A stretch of 64,000 nt of DNA from Hungatella effluvii (GTDB taxonomy: Bacteria; Bacillota; Clostridia; Lachnospirales; Lachnospiraceae). The notes under the pieces are model-generated. The model saw only the letters and a list, made by a program, of their open reading frames with translations. It had not been told where the DNA came from and made no database searches. The first letter of the stretch is position 1. Every line of letters starts with the position of its first letter. The stretch lies in NCBI RefSeq assembly GCF_003201875.1, contig NZ_QJKD01000001.1:496001-560000 (forward strand), written 5' to 3'. The translations under genes were made by a program, and so were the position numbers. Shown here in pieces: positions 23,437 through 32,392 of this stretch.

Positions 23437-24587
23437 GAAACCTCCTCCTCTGCCTGTTCAGCCGTCTCCCTCATCACGGCTTCCTGCTCTTCTGACATGG
23501 TCTTTCCCGTAACAAGCTCGTAAAAATCCGCAAACAGTCCATACGGACCCTTTTCCTTCATAATATCATCATGGATCACGGTATCGTCCTGCTCCACCGC
23601 CCGTTTTTCCCATTTTAACTGCATGATATTGGGATAGACGCTTCGGAGTGTTCCGATCGGATCCAGCAGCTCCGTCTCATCCGTTAAAACCGCCAGGATA
23701 TAGTCCTCCGGATCCGCCGCGCTCACAACCTCCGGGAGAATTAAATCTGCCAGACGGCCCCTGATCTTTCGCATATCGTGGACCGGCGTCAGCGGAAGGC
23801 GTTCCAGCGTGACCTTCCCGTTCTCTCCCACCTCACCGTACAGCACCGACTTCCGGTGACTGCACTCGGAAAAAGAGTATTTTACCGGCGAGCCGCTGTA
23901 GTATACCGGATTCTTCCCGATCTGCTGGCAGCCGTGGATATGCCCCAGAGCCGTATAGCAGAATGGCTGAAACAATGCCGCTTCCACCTGATCCGTTCCG
24001 CCCACAGACACCCGTGTCTCCGAATCGGAGAGCTCCGGCAACAATCCCTGGTTCACCACAAACTGATGGGCCATCAGAATATCCCTTCCTCCGGGACTGT
24101 ATGTCACATGGCGGAGAATTTCCTCGAAGCTCTCTTCAAACGTCTTCATGCTGCCCTCGCACCGGTAGAGGGACCTAACCTCCGCCGGCTTTGCAAACGG
24201 AGCCAGATGAACACGCACAAAGCCCCACTGGTCGGGGATATCCACGAACCGTACCGGAGCTTCCAGCTTTCCCTCCAGATAGAGGCCCCTCTTTTCCAGA
24301 ATCCGGTTGGCAAATCCGATACGCTCTCCACAGTCGTGATTCCCGGCAATGGCCAGAATCGTCACTCCCATTTCGGACAGTCCGGTCAAAAACGCGTCAA
24401 ACATGGTTACTGCTGCGGCAGGCGGCACGGAACGGTCATATAAGTCACCACTCAAAAGAACGGCATCTGCCTGCCGTTCTTTTACGTAATCCATGATCTG
24501 TTTCAGTGCCGCTTTCTGTTCCTCCAGCATGGAGAATCCACTGACGGTCTTGCCAATATGGAGGTCTGATGTATGAATAAATCGCAT
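23433..24587 (-). CDS. sbcD: exonuclease subunit SbcD
   Basis: The 384-residue protein is a calcineurin-like metallophosphoesterase of the Mre11/SbcD family. Metal-binding motifs appear in order: FIHTSDLHIGKTV, LLSGDLYDRSVPP, AIAGNHDCGERIGF, DILMAHQFV and YTALGHIHGCQQI. The C-terminal part is the capping and SbcC-contact region. It cuts DNA ends with Mn2+ in complex with SbcC, which is encoded by the overlapping next gene. The two are transcribed together, and the HAD/Maf genes upstream lie 55 bp away and may be part of the same unit. Confidence 0.93.
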   Translation of the reverse strand: MRFIHTSDLHIGKTVSGFSMLEEQKAALKQIMDYVKERQADAVLLSGDLYDRSVPPAAAVTMFDAFLTGLSEMGVTILAIAGNHDCGERIGFANRILEKRGLYLEGKLEAPVRFVDIPDQWGFVRVHLAPFAKPAEVRSLYRCEGSMKTFEESFEEILRHVTYSPGGRDILMAHQFVVNQGLLPELSDSETRVSVGGTDQVEAALFQPFCYTALGHIHGCQQIGKNPVYYSGSPVKYSFSECSHRKSVLYGEVGENGKVTLERLPLTPVHDMRKIRGRLADLILPEVVSAADPEDYILAVLTDETELLDPIGTLRSVYPNIMQLKWEKRAVEQDDTVIHDDIMKEKGPYGLFADFYELVTGKTMSEEQEAVMRETAEQAEEEVS

Positions 24588-24642
24588 CCTCGTTCCCTTT
24601 CGTCCCTTACTTCCCTGCTGATTCTTACGTATCCAACGGGGC

Positions 24643-25428
24643 TTATACCAAAAGCTTCAGAATCTTTAACACGCCGTCGTTCACATTGGTATCCGTCTGA
24701 AACCTGGCTGTGGCTTTCACCTCCGGCCTGGCATTTCCTACGGCAAAGCTGTAGTACGCCTGTTCCAGCATCTCGATATCATTTAGCTGATCGCCGAAAG
24801 CCATCGTCTCCTCCGGTTTGATCTCCAAACTGTCCTGTAAAAGCTTCACGGCCTGTCCCTTGTTGATTCCCGGCTTCATGCAGTCCATCCACATATCGCC
24901 TGCGATGGTAATCTTAAACCTGTCTTTGTATTTCTCTCTCAGCTCCCTGGTGTATTCCTCCACCTCGGTCTCACGGTATATGGACACCTTGATGAACTGG
25001 GAGTCCACCATCGTCAAATCCGGTACCTGTTCCACGCGGAACTGGTATCCCTCCACCAGCCAGTCTACAAACTCCTGCTTCTCCGTCTCTAAATAGACCA
25101 CATCAGGGCCGCTGAGCATCACCTCAAGGCCCTCCATCCGGCGCACATCGCGCACCATATCCATCACCGTTTCCCTGTCGATGGGATTTAGAAATAAATT
25201 CCGGCCATGGCAGCCCACATAGGCTCCGTTGTCGGATAAGTAAAATACTTTTTCTTTGATTGGTCCGAATATCGACTCAATGCTGGCCCATTGACGGCCG
25301 CTGGCAGCCGCAAACTGTACCCCGTTTTCTCTAATTTTCATGATCACATCGAGAAGCTCCGGGTTCATCTCATGGCTTCCATCCGGCACCAGTGTGCCGT
25401 CGATATCGGATACGATCAGTTTAATCAT
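24643..25428 (-). CDS. Cof-type HAD-IIB family hydrolase
   Basis: The 261-residue protein starts with LIVSDIDGTLVPDG, the HAD motif I with both aspartates. FAAASGRQWASI is motif II, the lysine of motif III lies in the GINKGQAVKLL segment, and TMAFGDQLNDIEMLEQA is motif IV. The Cof-like cap lies between II and III. It should dephosphorylate a sugar phosphate or other small molecule in the cytoplasm; substrate unknown. Its ATG overlaps the Maf stop by four bases, so the two are coupled. Confidence 0.9.
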   Translation of the reverse strand: MIKLIVSDIDGTLVPDGSHEMNPELLDVIMKIRENGVQFAAASGRQWASIESIFGPIKEKVFYLSDNGAYVGCHGRNLFLNPIDRETVMDMVRDVRRMEGLEVMLSGPDVVYLETEKQEFVDWLVEGYQFRVEQVPDLTMVDSQFIKVSIYRETEVEEYTRELREKYKDRFKITIAGDMWMDCMKPGINKGQAVKLLQDSLEIKPEETMAFGDQLNDIEMLEQAYYSFAVGNARPEVKATARFQTDTNVNDGVLKILKLLV

Positions 25429-26030
25429 CCGTTATTCCTCCTTGCTGTGAGCGTCAAAAGGCTCTTCATTTCCTGATAAACACGTCCTACAGGCAATCCT
25501 ACTACATTATTGTAATCCCCGTCAATCCCTTTGATGTAAGAAGCGAATTTTCCCTGAATTCCATAAGCCCCGGCCTTGTCCATGGGTTCCTCTGAAAAAG
25601 CGTATTCATGGATCTCCTCAGCCGTCATCGGATAGACATGCACATCCGTCTTCTCTGCAAATGTCTTGCGGGCCCTGCCTTCCTGGCCGCATACGATCAT
25701 GGTCACTCCCGTGTACACCTGATGGGTCTTCCCTGCCAGAAGCGCAATCATGTGCTCCGCATCCTCATGGGTCTTAGGCTTTCCCAGAATCCGGCCTTCC
25801 GCGGCCACCACCGTGTCCGCACCGATCACAATCGTGCCCTTCGCACAACGCTCCGCCACATCAGCGGCCTTTTGAAGCGACAGCTCCTTTACAACCTCCT
25901 CCGGCCTGTCGGTCGTTATCTTCTCTTCCAGCGTGCTGGGAATAATCTCCGGCACGATTCCTATCTGTCCTAACAGTTCCCTGCGCCTCGGTGACGCGGA
26001 TGCAAGAACGATCTCTCTGTCTTCAGTCAA
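25425..26030 (-). CDS. Maf family nucleotide pyrophosphatase
   Basis: The protein of 201 residues, counted from a TTG start, opens with REIVLASASPRRRELL, the Maf signature, and contains VIGADTVVAAEGRILGKP and KAGAYGIQGKFASYIKGIDGDYNNVVGLP. Maf proteins hydrolyse dTTP/UTP or modified nucleotides to the monophosphates and may limit cell division. An AGGAGG eight bases before the TTG decides this start; an in-frame ATG 39 codons upstream would add a tail not found in the family. It is followed directly by the HAD hydrolase gene with a four-base overlap. Confidence 0.88.
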   Translation of the reverse strand: MTEDREIVLASASPRRRELLGQIGIVPEIIPSTLEEKITTDRPEEVVKELSLQKAADVAERCAKGTIVIGADTVVAAEGRILGKPKTHEDAEHMIALLAGKTHQVYTGVTMIVCGQEGRARKTFAEKTDVHVYPMTAEEIHEYAFSEEPMDKAGAYGIQGKFASYIKGIDGDYNNVVGLPVGRVYQEMKSLLTLTARRNNG

Positions 26031-26187
26031 ACTATCTGCCTCCTGTTCTGTTTTAAAAGCCCGGCCGTCCGGATTCTCACACATAAGCACGGCACACATG
26101 CTCACAACCGGACACGTTACCACGCTCACATCTGGGCGCGTTTCCAAGAATGAAATAAGCGGGACCCTTTACGAATCCCGCCAACCA

Positions 26188-26757
26188 TCAATATACTTTC
26201 AGACGCCCCACGACTGACACGCCTTCCTCTTCTTCCATCTCCGCGGCCTTAAGCTGATACCGCATGGTGTATGTAAAATCCGCTACATAGAAGGATAAGA
26301 GTCCCAAGGCCACAAGGCGTTCCAGACCGATCGGAACAACATCCACCAGCTGGCTTACAAACCCATTTAAAAACTTGAAGAAAAATAATCCTAAAAATCC
26401 CCAGGCAATACTGCTTTCCAGACAGATAATGCCCTTGTAATTGAATGGCTTCTGGCTGTAATCCCACCAGAATGCTCCGAACAGCTTAATCATAATGTGC
26501 GCCGTCACAAGTTCCATGGAAGTTGCCATCACCACGGAAGCAAAATACAGCTCCACAGGCTGTCCTGCCAGCGGTTCCAGAATCAGGCAGGCCCCCAGCG
26601 CTCCAAAGCCATATATGACACAAAACGGGCCATGTCCAAATCCCCGGTTCAACACCGGTCTCCGGTTCTCATAGCTGAGCACGGTACATTCCAGAAGGTA
26701 ACCGATGAAACTAAACGCGAAAAACCAGTTAATCGTATGGTAAATCGTCATATCCAT
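26188..26757 (-). CDS. CmpB-type putative ABC transporter permease
   Basis: This 189-residue membrane protein starts MDMTIYHTINWFFAFSFIGYLLE and then CTVLSYENRRPVLNRGFGHGPFCVIYGFGA, the clear pattern of the ABC_trans_CmpB family (PF06541). About five membrane segments are visible. Despite the family name, the role as an ABC permease is not proven, and no ATPase gene is near. A GGAGGTAC site precedes the start. A 100-bp AT-rich gap separates it from the PAP2-like gene upstream. Confidence 0.8.
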   Translation of the reverse strand: MDMTIYHTINWFFAFSFIGYLLECTVLSYENRRPVLNRGFGHGPFCVIYGFGALGACLILEPLAGQPVELYFASVVMATSMELVTAHIMIKLFGAFWWDYSQKPFNYKGIICLESSIAWGFLGLFFFKFLNGFVSQLVDVVPIGLERLVALGLLSFYVADFTYTMRYQLKAAEMEEEEGVSVVGRLKVY

Positions 26758-26862
26758 TGTACCTCCAACTTTAACAGTTTTTTAACTTGTTAAAGTATAA
26801 TATGGATATCTTAAGAAATCAAGAATTAATTTCTTACGATTCACGGAAATATTCCGACTTTT

Positions 26863-27321
26863 TTAATAATACTGCGCCATGAAAACGGCGAGAGCAATGC
26901 CAAGAATGGCACCTGCCGCCACCTGAAGCGGAGTATGTCCCACATATTCCTTTAACTTTTCCTGCAACACCTCTCCGCTTAACTTGAGCGGATTCTCAAG
27001 CAGTATGCTGTTTAACAGCTTCGCCTGCTTTCCTGTCTCCCTGCGGACTCCCATGGCGTCATACATAACCACCATGGAAAGGATAAAACATACTGCAAAC
27101 TCAAAAGAACCGACGCCGTAATGCAAGGCGGCGGCGGTCGTCATTCCACATACCGTTGCGGAGTGGGAGCTGGGCATACCGCCCGATCCCACCAGCCGCT
27201 CCGGATTAAAGCTTTTATTCAGGGCAAGGTCGATGATTGTCTTCAGTACCTGAGCTACCACCCAGCCGGTGACAGCGCTCATCAGAACCTGATTTGCCAG
27301 TAATTCGTCCCAAAATGTCAT
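26863..27321 (-). CDS. divergent PAP2 family membrane protein
   Basis: The protein has 152 residues and about four membrane segments. RLVGSGGMPSSHSATVCG carries the PSSH core of the phosphatase motif, and DAMGVRRETGKQAKLLN is the second conserved block of the DUF212/divergent PAP2 family. Membrane phosphatase activity is likely but the lipid substrate is unknown. A GCAGGAGAAAACC stretch gives the ribosome site. The HD-domain gene upstream ends 42 bp away and is probably in the same transcript. Confidence 0.85.
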   Translation of the reverse strand: MTFWDELLANQVLMSAVTGWVVAQVLKTIIDLALNKSFNPERLVGSGGMPSSHSATVCGMTTAAALHYGVGSFEFAVCFILSMVVMYDAMGVRRETGKQAKLLNSILLENPLKLSGEVLQEKLKEYVGHTPLQVAAGAILGIALAVFMAQYY

Positions 27322-27363
27322 GGTTTTCTCCTGCTTTTTGTATCAGAGGATCCATCCAGCCGG

Positions 27364-27933
27364 TTAAGCGGTTCTTCCCGCTCTCAGGCTGTATAAAACC
27401 CACCTTTTTACTCTGGCGGCCGTCTCTGCCAGGCCGCAGAACTTATCCGCATAAATGATGGCCATCCCTTCCCTGCTCTTTGGCGGAACCGGGGTAAGCG
27501 GCCACATATGGCGCAGAATCATGTCCTTTTCCTTATCCGTTAAGTCAAAGTACTTCTCTGCGTTGGCTAACGCCCTGCGCGGATGGGTAAATCCGTGAAA
27601 GTGTTCTCCCGTCTCCTTCGCATGGGTATGCCAGTCGTATAAGAATAAATCATGCAGAAGTCCTGCTCTGGCGGTCTGTACATAGTCCCATCCAAAGCGG
27701 CGGCAGATCCGGTAACTTAAATAGGATACCTTGATGCAGTGCGCCTTACAGGTAGTATCCCCATGCTGCATAAAATAATCCATGGATTGAAACACAGGAT
27801 TTTCCAGAATGTCCTCTACACACGCAAGATACGCTTCATCATCCTCATACCGCTCCTGATTGATCCAGGAAGAGTCCTCCGCCCAGCGGAGCACCTCCTC
27901 CTTTTCTTCCCGAGTAAAACACTTGTTTTTCAT
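27364..27933 (-). CDS. HD-domain protein, putative phosphohydrolase
   Basis: The 189-residue cytoplasmic protein has the HD signature in ARAGLLHDLFLYDWH and downstream histidines in GEHFHGFTHPRRALANAEKYF, a pattern of metal-dependent phosphohydrolases. The substrate could be a nucleotide or a signalling nucleotide; nothing here decides. The start MKNKCF follows GAAGGAAG, while a longer frame would overlap the glgA stop. It lies 29 bp after glgA and before the PAP2-like gene. Confidence 0.8.
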   Translation of the reverse strand: MKNKCFTREEKEEVLRWAEDSSWINQERYEDDEAYLACVEDILENPVFQSMDYFMQHGDTTCKAHCIKVSYLSYRICRRFGWDYVQTARAGLLHDLFLYDWHTHAKETGEHFHGFTHPRRALANAEKYFDLTDKEKDMILRHMWPLTPVPPKSREGMAIIYADKFCGLAETAARVKRWVLYSLRAGRTA

Positions 27934-27962
27934 GCTATGTCCGCTTCCTTCTTTATCTGAAC

Positions 27963-29408
27963 TCAATAGCCAATCAGCCAGTCATACAGTTCCTGATACT
28001 TGACAGCCGAAGTATTCCAGGAATAATCCATCGCCATCGCGCGGTCTATGATCTTATTCCACTCCCGCTTCTTATCATAGTATATGCGCTCTGCATAGCG
28101 AATAACCGCCAGCATCTCATGAGCGTTGTAATTCTGGAATGAGAATCCGGTTCCACGGTTCTCAAACTCGTTATACGGTTCCACTGTATCCTTCAGACCG
28201 CCTGTTTCGCGGACAATCGGAACGGTTCCGTAGCGAAGCGACATCAGCTGGCTCAAACCGCACGGCTCAAATAAGGACGGCATCAGAAATGCGTCGCAGG
28301 CCGCATAAATCTTATGGGACATCGGCTCGGAATAGAAAATATTCGCGGATACCTTGTCATTATACTTCCAGTCGTAATGGCGGAACATATTCTCGTACCG
28401 CTCTTCTCCAGTTCCCAGCACAACCAGCTGGATATCGTCCTGACATATCTCGTCCAGAACACACTGGATCAAATCGAGGCCCTTCTGGTCAGTCAGTCTG
28501 GATACTATACCGACCATAAACTTCCTGTCGTCCTGGGGCAGTCCCAGTTCTTCCTGCAGGGCCCGTTTGTTCTTTATCTTTTCCTTGCGGAAATTCTTTG
28601 CATTGTACTTCTGCACAATGTAAGGATCCGTCTCTGGATTGAAATCATCGTAATCAATGCCGTTTACAATACCACGCAGGCTGTTTGCACGCGCCCGCAT
28701 CAGGCCGTCCAGCCCTTCGCCATAGAATGGCATCTTGATCTCCTCGGCATACGTCTCGCTTACAGTGGTTATGGCGTCGGCGTAAACAATGCCGCCCTTT
28801 AACAGGTTGCCATCCTTGTATGCTTCAAGTTTATCTGGTGTAAAGTAGTAATCCGGGAGGCCTGTCAGCCTCTTGATCGTCATGACATCCCACACTCCCT
28901 GGAACTTTAAGTTGTGGATGGTGATAACCGACTTCATGCTGCGGAAGAACTCTCCGTCATGGAACCGGTCTTTTAACAGGACAGGTATAAGCGCCGTCTG
29001 CCAGTCATGGCAGTGTACCACATCCGGCTGAAATCCAATTACCGGAAGCGCTGACAATGCCGCCCTTGAGAAAAAGCAGAATTTTTCCAAATCACAGTAC
29101 CAGTCGCCGTATGGCTTTGGTCCGTTAAAATAGCCTTCATTATCAATAAAGTAAAAAGTAATTCCCTCGTATACGTACTGAAGAATTCCAACGTATCTGC
29201 TCTGTCCCATGTAATCCATGTAAAAATGGTTTACATACTCCATGTCGTTTCTCCACGACTCTTTCATACACAGATACTTGGGAATCATAACCCTGACATC
29301 AAAATATTCCTTATCAAAACATTTGGGAAGGGAACCTACTACATCAGCAAGTCCACCGGTTTTAATAAAAGGTACTGCCTCCGATGCAACGAATAAAATC
29401 TTCTTCAT
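27963..29408 (-). CDS. glgA: glycogen synthase GlgA
   Basis: The 481-residue protein is a GT5 glycosyltransferase. The ADP-glucose contact KTGGLADVVGSLPK lies at the N-terminus, with DVVHCHDWQTALIPVLLKD and ITIHNLKFQGV in the first Rossmann domain. MPSLFEPCGLSQLMSLRYG in the second domain carries the active-site glutamate. It adds glucose from ADP-glucose to glycogen. No other glg gene is next to it here; its neighbour upstream is spo0A. The start MKKILFVASE follows GAGGGAGG; a longer frame is not needed. Confidence 0.94.
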   Translation of the reverse strand: MKKILFVASEAVPFIKTGGLADVVGSLPKCFDKEYFDVRVMIPKYLCMKESWRNDMEYVNHFYMDYMGQSRYVGILQYVYEGITFYFIDNEGYFNGPKPYGDWYCDLEKFCFFSRAALSALPVIGFQPDVVHCHDWQTALIPVLLKDRFHDGEFFRSMKSVITIHNLKFQGVWDVMTIKRLTGLPDYYFTPDKLEAYKDGNLLKGGIVYADAITTVSETYAEEIKMPFYGEGLDGLMRARANSLRGIVNGIDYDDFNPETDPYIVQKYNAKNFRKEKIKNKRALQEELGLPQDDRKFMVGIVSRLTDQKGLDLIQCVLDEICQDDIQLVVLGTGEERYENMFRHYDWKYNDKVSANIFYSEPMSHKIYAACDAFLMPSLFEPCGLSQLMSLRYGTVPIVRETGGLKDTVEPYNEFENRGTGFSFQNYNAHEMLAVIRYAERIYYDKKREWNKIIDRAMAMDYSWNTSAVKYQELYDWLIGY

Positions 29409-29462
29409 CAAAAAACCTCCCTCATTTACAGTCACCCCTGAGGGCGCCACTCTTTGTCTTAT

Positions 29463-29491
29463 AGTATACTGCATTTTGATTAAATAAGGAA
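29463..29491 (-). promoter_or_regulatory. probable promoter of glgA
   Basis: On the minus strand TTCCTT (29486-29491) and TATACT (29463-29468) are 17 bp apart in the gap after spo0A. The -35 box is a weak match. Confidence 0.45.
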
Positions 29492-29511
29492 GTATATTTG
29501 TGATAGATTTT

Positions 29512-30315
29512 CTAAAGTTTTTTGTAATCCAGTCTTATTTTATCCGCAATCAGGGCGATAAATTCGGAGTTTGTCGGCTTGCCTTTTCCGGTGCTGACGG
29601 TATATCCGAAGAGATCATTGATCGTATCCATCTTGCCCCGGCTCCACGCAACCTCGATGGCATGGCGGATCGCACGCTCCACACGGCTCGGCGTTGTCTG
29701 ATGCTTCTTGGCTATGGACGGATAGAGAATTTTGGTAACGCTGGTTAACATTTCCTGGTCCTGCACGGAAATAACAATGGCATCCCTTAAGTACTGATAT
29801 CCTTTGATATGAGCCGGGATGCCGATTTCATGAAGCATTTGAGTCACGTCATTTTCCAGATTCTGTTCCATGTACTCATTCTTGTTCACATATGGCTTGA
29901 CCTTCTTCATGCCTGAAAGTCCCGATGTTTTCGCTTTCCTGTGTCCGACTCTTCTGACTTTATCGACAACAATATCTTTATTAAAAGGCTTCATGATGTA
30001 ATAATTGGCGCCCATGCGGAACGCATCTTCGGTAATATTCTCACTTCCGGCCGCTGTTACCATAATAAACGACGGCATCTTAGTCAGTGCTGCATTGCCG
30101 CGCACGCGCTCCATCACCGTAATTCCGTCCATTCTCGGCATAATGACATCCAATAAGACAACATCAGGGCTCGTTTTTACAATCATGTTGTAAGCATCTT
30201 CTCCATTATCCGCCTTCCCGACGACATGGAAATCCTCCTCTCCCTCCAATATATCGTTTAACAGACTGAGCGTCTGCAGGTTATCGTCCGCTATTGCAAT
30301 ACTGATTTCCGACAT
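29512..30315 (-). CDS. spo0A: sporulation transcription factor Spo0A
   Basis: The protein has 267 residues. The receiver domain has ADDN and the phosphorylated aspartate Asp56 in [13 protein letters not shown], followed by threonine and lysine switch residues (MVTAAG, IMKPF). The C-terminal Spo0A DNA-binding domain has [20 protein letters not shown] as recognition helix. As Spo0A-P it starts sporulation and represses or activates many genes. The usual neighbour, spoIVB, is not adjacent: island A lies between them. A consensus promoter and a paired Spo0A box lie upstream. The start follows an AAAGGGAGAG site. Confidence 0.97.
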   Translation of the reverse strand: MSEISIAIADDNLQTLSLLNDILEGEEDFHVVGKADNGEDAYNMIVKTSPDVVLLDVIMPRMDGITVMERVRGNAALTKMPSFIMVTAAGSENITEDAFRMGANYYIMKPFNKDIVVDKVRRVGHRKAKTSGLSGMKKVKPYVNKNEYMEQNLENDVTQMLHEIGIPAHIKGYQYLRDAIVISVQDQEMLTSVTKILYPSIAKKHQTTPSRVERAIRHAIEVAWSRGKMDTINDLFGYTVSTGKGKPTNSEFIALIADKIRLDYKKL

Positions 30316-30361
30316 CTTCCTACTCTCCCTTTCTTGTTGATTGAATGATTAGTGTAAAGCC

Positions 30362-30390
30362 ATTATAGACTTGCCCCCGAATTGCCGCAA
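30362..30390 (-). promoter_or_regulatory. sigma-A promoter of spo0A
   Basis: On the minus strand TTGCGG (30385-30390) and a perfect TATAAT (30362-30367) have a 17-bp spacer, about 47 bp before the start codon. No clear sigma-H promoter was found in the 437-bp gap, though one could be hidden in the upstream half. Confidence 0.65.
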
Positions 30391-30398
30391 TGGAATTC

Positions 30399-30415
30399 TG
30401 TCGCATTTTTCGACA
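30399..30415. promoter_or_regulatory. paired Spo0A box (TGTCG-N7-CGACA)
   Basis: TGTCG (30399-30403) and CGACA (30411-30415) form an inverted repeat. On the minus strand it reads TTTTGTCGAAAAATGCGACA, which contains the 0A box core TGTCGAA. It lies nine bases upstream of the spo0A -35 box. A further TGTCGGGA near 30,555 is a weaker match. Confidence 0.6.
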
Positions 30416-30644
30416 AAAGGCGGGCGTTTTTCCCACATTTTCCTCCGATGGCCCCCGAAGTGAAATAATCACCCTTCGATCCAAATCCAGGCCTGGTCAC
30501 AAAATCCGACAGACTTCATTTTTATGTAAATGTTGAAATTTGTGGCTCGGTGTCGGGAAAAACCTTCTTGCGTGATTATCGGAATATTCTACCATATTAT
30601 GGTGCTTTTTGAAAGGTATTAAGATTTATTTCTGACATTAAAAC

Positions 30645-30676
30645 GGCAAAGGCCCAGTAATTCGGGAACCTTTGCC
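30645..30676 (-). terminator. intrinsic terminator of island A operon
   Basis: GGCAAAGG pairs with CCTTTGCC around a 16-nt loop and is followed by GTTTTAAT on the minus strand, about 75 bp past the IID stop. It separates island A from spo0A. Confidence 0.7.
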
Positions 30677-30752
30677 ATTCTGTGTTAAATAATTGTTTAT
30701 TTATGTTGAGAGAGGAGCCTGTCCTGCAGGGCCTCGACCTGGCAGGCAGTCT

Positions 30753-31580
30753 TTAAACAACCCCCAACAAAGCCAGAATCATAGCGAGTGCCAGAACCAG
30801 AAGCATGATTATATTAATATTGATTTTCTTCATCTGCGCATATAAGCAGCCCAGAGTCAGTGACAGAGGTACCAGCCCTTTGAAGATAGAATCCAGATAC
30901 GTCTGAACCGTAATTGGATCGGCATTCTCAACGGGAATGGCAAGCGCACACTTAAAGGTAACTGTAGATGCCACCATCGCTCCGATCATAACAAGGCCCA
31001 AAATACTGGCGGCCTTTGTAAGGATCTGTATTGTTCCGCTCTTTTGCATATCCGATAAAAACGTTGTACCAAGGCTGAATCCCTTATAGGTTAAATAATA
31101 CCGACAGATAAATGCGGGCACATTAAAGATGAGAAGGAAAGAGATCGGAGCCAGAATTGAACCACTGGCAGCAAAAGTTATTGCAATACTCGCGGCCAGA
31201 AGCCGTAGGACTCCCCAGAAAATCGAATCGCCGATTCCCGACATTGGTCCCATCAGGGAGGTCTTTACCGCGGATATGGAACTGGTATCAAAGGTACTGT
31301 CTTCCGATGCTTTCTTCTCCATGGATGCAACCAGCCCCATACAGAAGGTGGACACGTGTTGTGTCATATTAAAATATGTAGTGTGGCGCATCAGTGCCTG
31401 GCGGTAGCCCTCCTGATCATCCTTATAGTAGCGCCGAAGAGCCGGCAGAATGCTGTTAATAAATCCAACGGCATGCATTCTCACCTGACCGCCGCAGCGG
31501 CCTGATGATAAGAACATGGATCTCCAGAAAATGGAGTTCAGCATCTTTCTGTCTTCTTTTGACATTGTGTTCTGTTTCAT
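30753..31580 (-). CDS. PTS mannose/fructose/sorbose family IID component
   Basis: This 275-residue membrane protein is of the EIID-AGA family (PF03613). The N-terminal SKEDRKMLNSIFWRSMFL and GFINSILPALRRYYKDD are typical, as is LMGPMSGIGDSIFWGVLRLLAASIA in the middle. With IIC it forms the membrane channel that takes a sugar while IIB phosphorylates it. The start overlaps the IIC stop by four bases. It is the last gene of the island A operon. Confidence 0.93.
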   Translation of the reverse strand: MKQNTMSKEDRKMLNSIFWRSMFLSSGRCGGQVRMHAVGFINSILPALRRYYKDDQEGYRQALMRHTTYFNMTQHVSTFCMGLVASMEKKASEDSTFDTSSISAVKTSLMGPMSGIGDSIFWGVLRLLAASIAITFAASGSILAPISFLLIFNVPAFICRYYLTYKGFSLGTTFLSDMQKSGTIQILTKAASILGLVMIGAMVASTVTFKCALAIPVENADPITVQTYLDSIFKGLVPLSLTLGCLYAQMKKININIIMLLVLALAMILALLGVV

Positions 31581-32371
31581 GCGAAGAAATCCTCCTCTCT
31601 GTCAACTGGTGTTACGGCTGTTCTGGTCTCCTGAAGCTTATGAAGCTCCATATCCCGCAATGCAACCGAAATTACCAGAATAATTGCCAGTGCCGCAATG
31701 GCGACCTGCGGAAGTCCTAAATATACAACCATAATGAATCCCAGGAAGAAATAGATTGCCAGCTGTTTGTTCCAAAGCATTTTCATGAGGATTGAAAGAC
31801 CCACTGCCGGGAGGAATTTTCCAGCGGTATTAAGTCCTGTCAGAACTACTGCCGGAATACTGTTAATCGCGGCTTCGATGGCTGCGCCGCCTGCCAGCAG
31901 ACCAGCGAACATGCATAGAGCCACGATAAAGAATCGGATAAACCACATCGTAAAGTTCATGGTAATAAGACCCTTATCGTTGCCCTTTTCAGCGAGGCGG
32001 TCGATAATAGGCGCTGTGAAGTTATATAAAACATTGTTGATAATCATGAAAAGGAAGGCTGAAAAAACGCCAACCGGAACGGATAAAGCCAGCGCCGCGT
32101 CCGCGCTGATATTTTCCATGGTTGCCATAACTACTGCAAAGGTTGCCGCAGCTGCAGGCTCTGCCGAAATATTTCCCCCAATATTCACAGAACCCATGAA
32201 GATCGCCTCGACCGCGGCTCCCACAATGATTCCTGTCTTAATATCCCCTAAAAATAAACCCGTGATAAATCCGACCACGATTGGCCGCTCCGTCATGGAC
32301 TGTGCAAACAGCCAGTTGCCTCCATAACAGATAAAATACGCTAATGCTGCTAAAAATGCACGTAAAACCAT
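31577..32371 (-). CDS. PTS mannose/sorbose family IIC component
   Basis: The 264-residue integral membrane protein matches EII-Sor (PF03609). It has GGNWLFAQSMTERPIVVGFITGLFLGDIKTGIIVGAAVEAIFMG, with the conserved glycines and the E in the sugar pathway, and repeated hydrophobic helices. It forms the sugar-translocating unit with IID. It is transcribed after IIB, 21 bp downstream, and overlaps IID by four bases. Substrate is not decided by the sequence. Confidence 0.93.
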   Translation of the reverse strand: MVLRAFLAALAYFICYGGNWLFAQSMTERPIVVGFITGLFLGDIKTGIIVGAAVEAIFMGSVNIGGNISAEPAAAATFAVVMATMENISADAALALSVPVGVFSAFLFMIINNVLYNFTAPIIDRLAEKGNDKGLITMNFTMWFIRFFIVALCMFAGLLAGGAAIEAAINSIPAVVLTGLNTAGKFLPAVGLSILMKMLWNKQLAIYFFLGFIMVVYLGLPQVAIAALAIILVISVALRDMELHKLQETRTAVTPVDREEDFFA

Positions 32372-32392
32372 TTACTGTTTCCCCCTCTCTGA

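Noticed and set aside
23778..24443. 221-codon open frame antisense to sbcD
   Set aside because: It is a shadow frame of a well-supported gene; composition is unlike a real protein and there is no start signal.
25425..26147. Longer Maf protein with a 39-residue N-terminal extension
   Set aside because: The extension is not family-like, and AGGAGG is ideally spaced before the internal TTG at 26030.
30430..30600. A sigma-H promoter for spo0A
   Set aside because: I looked for AGGAWWW followed by GAAT at 11-13 bp on the minus strand; AGGAAAAT occurs but no GAAT lies at the right distance.
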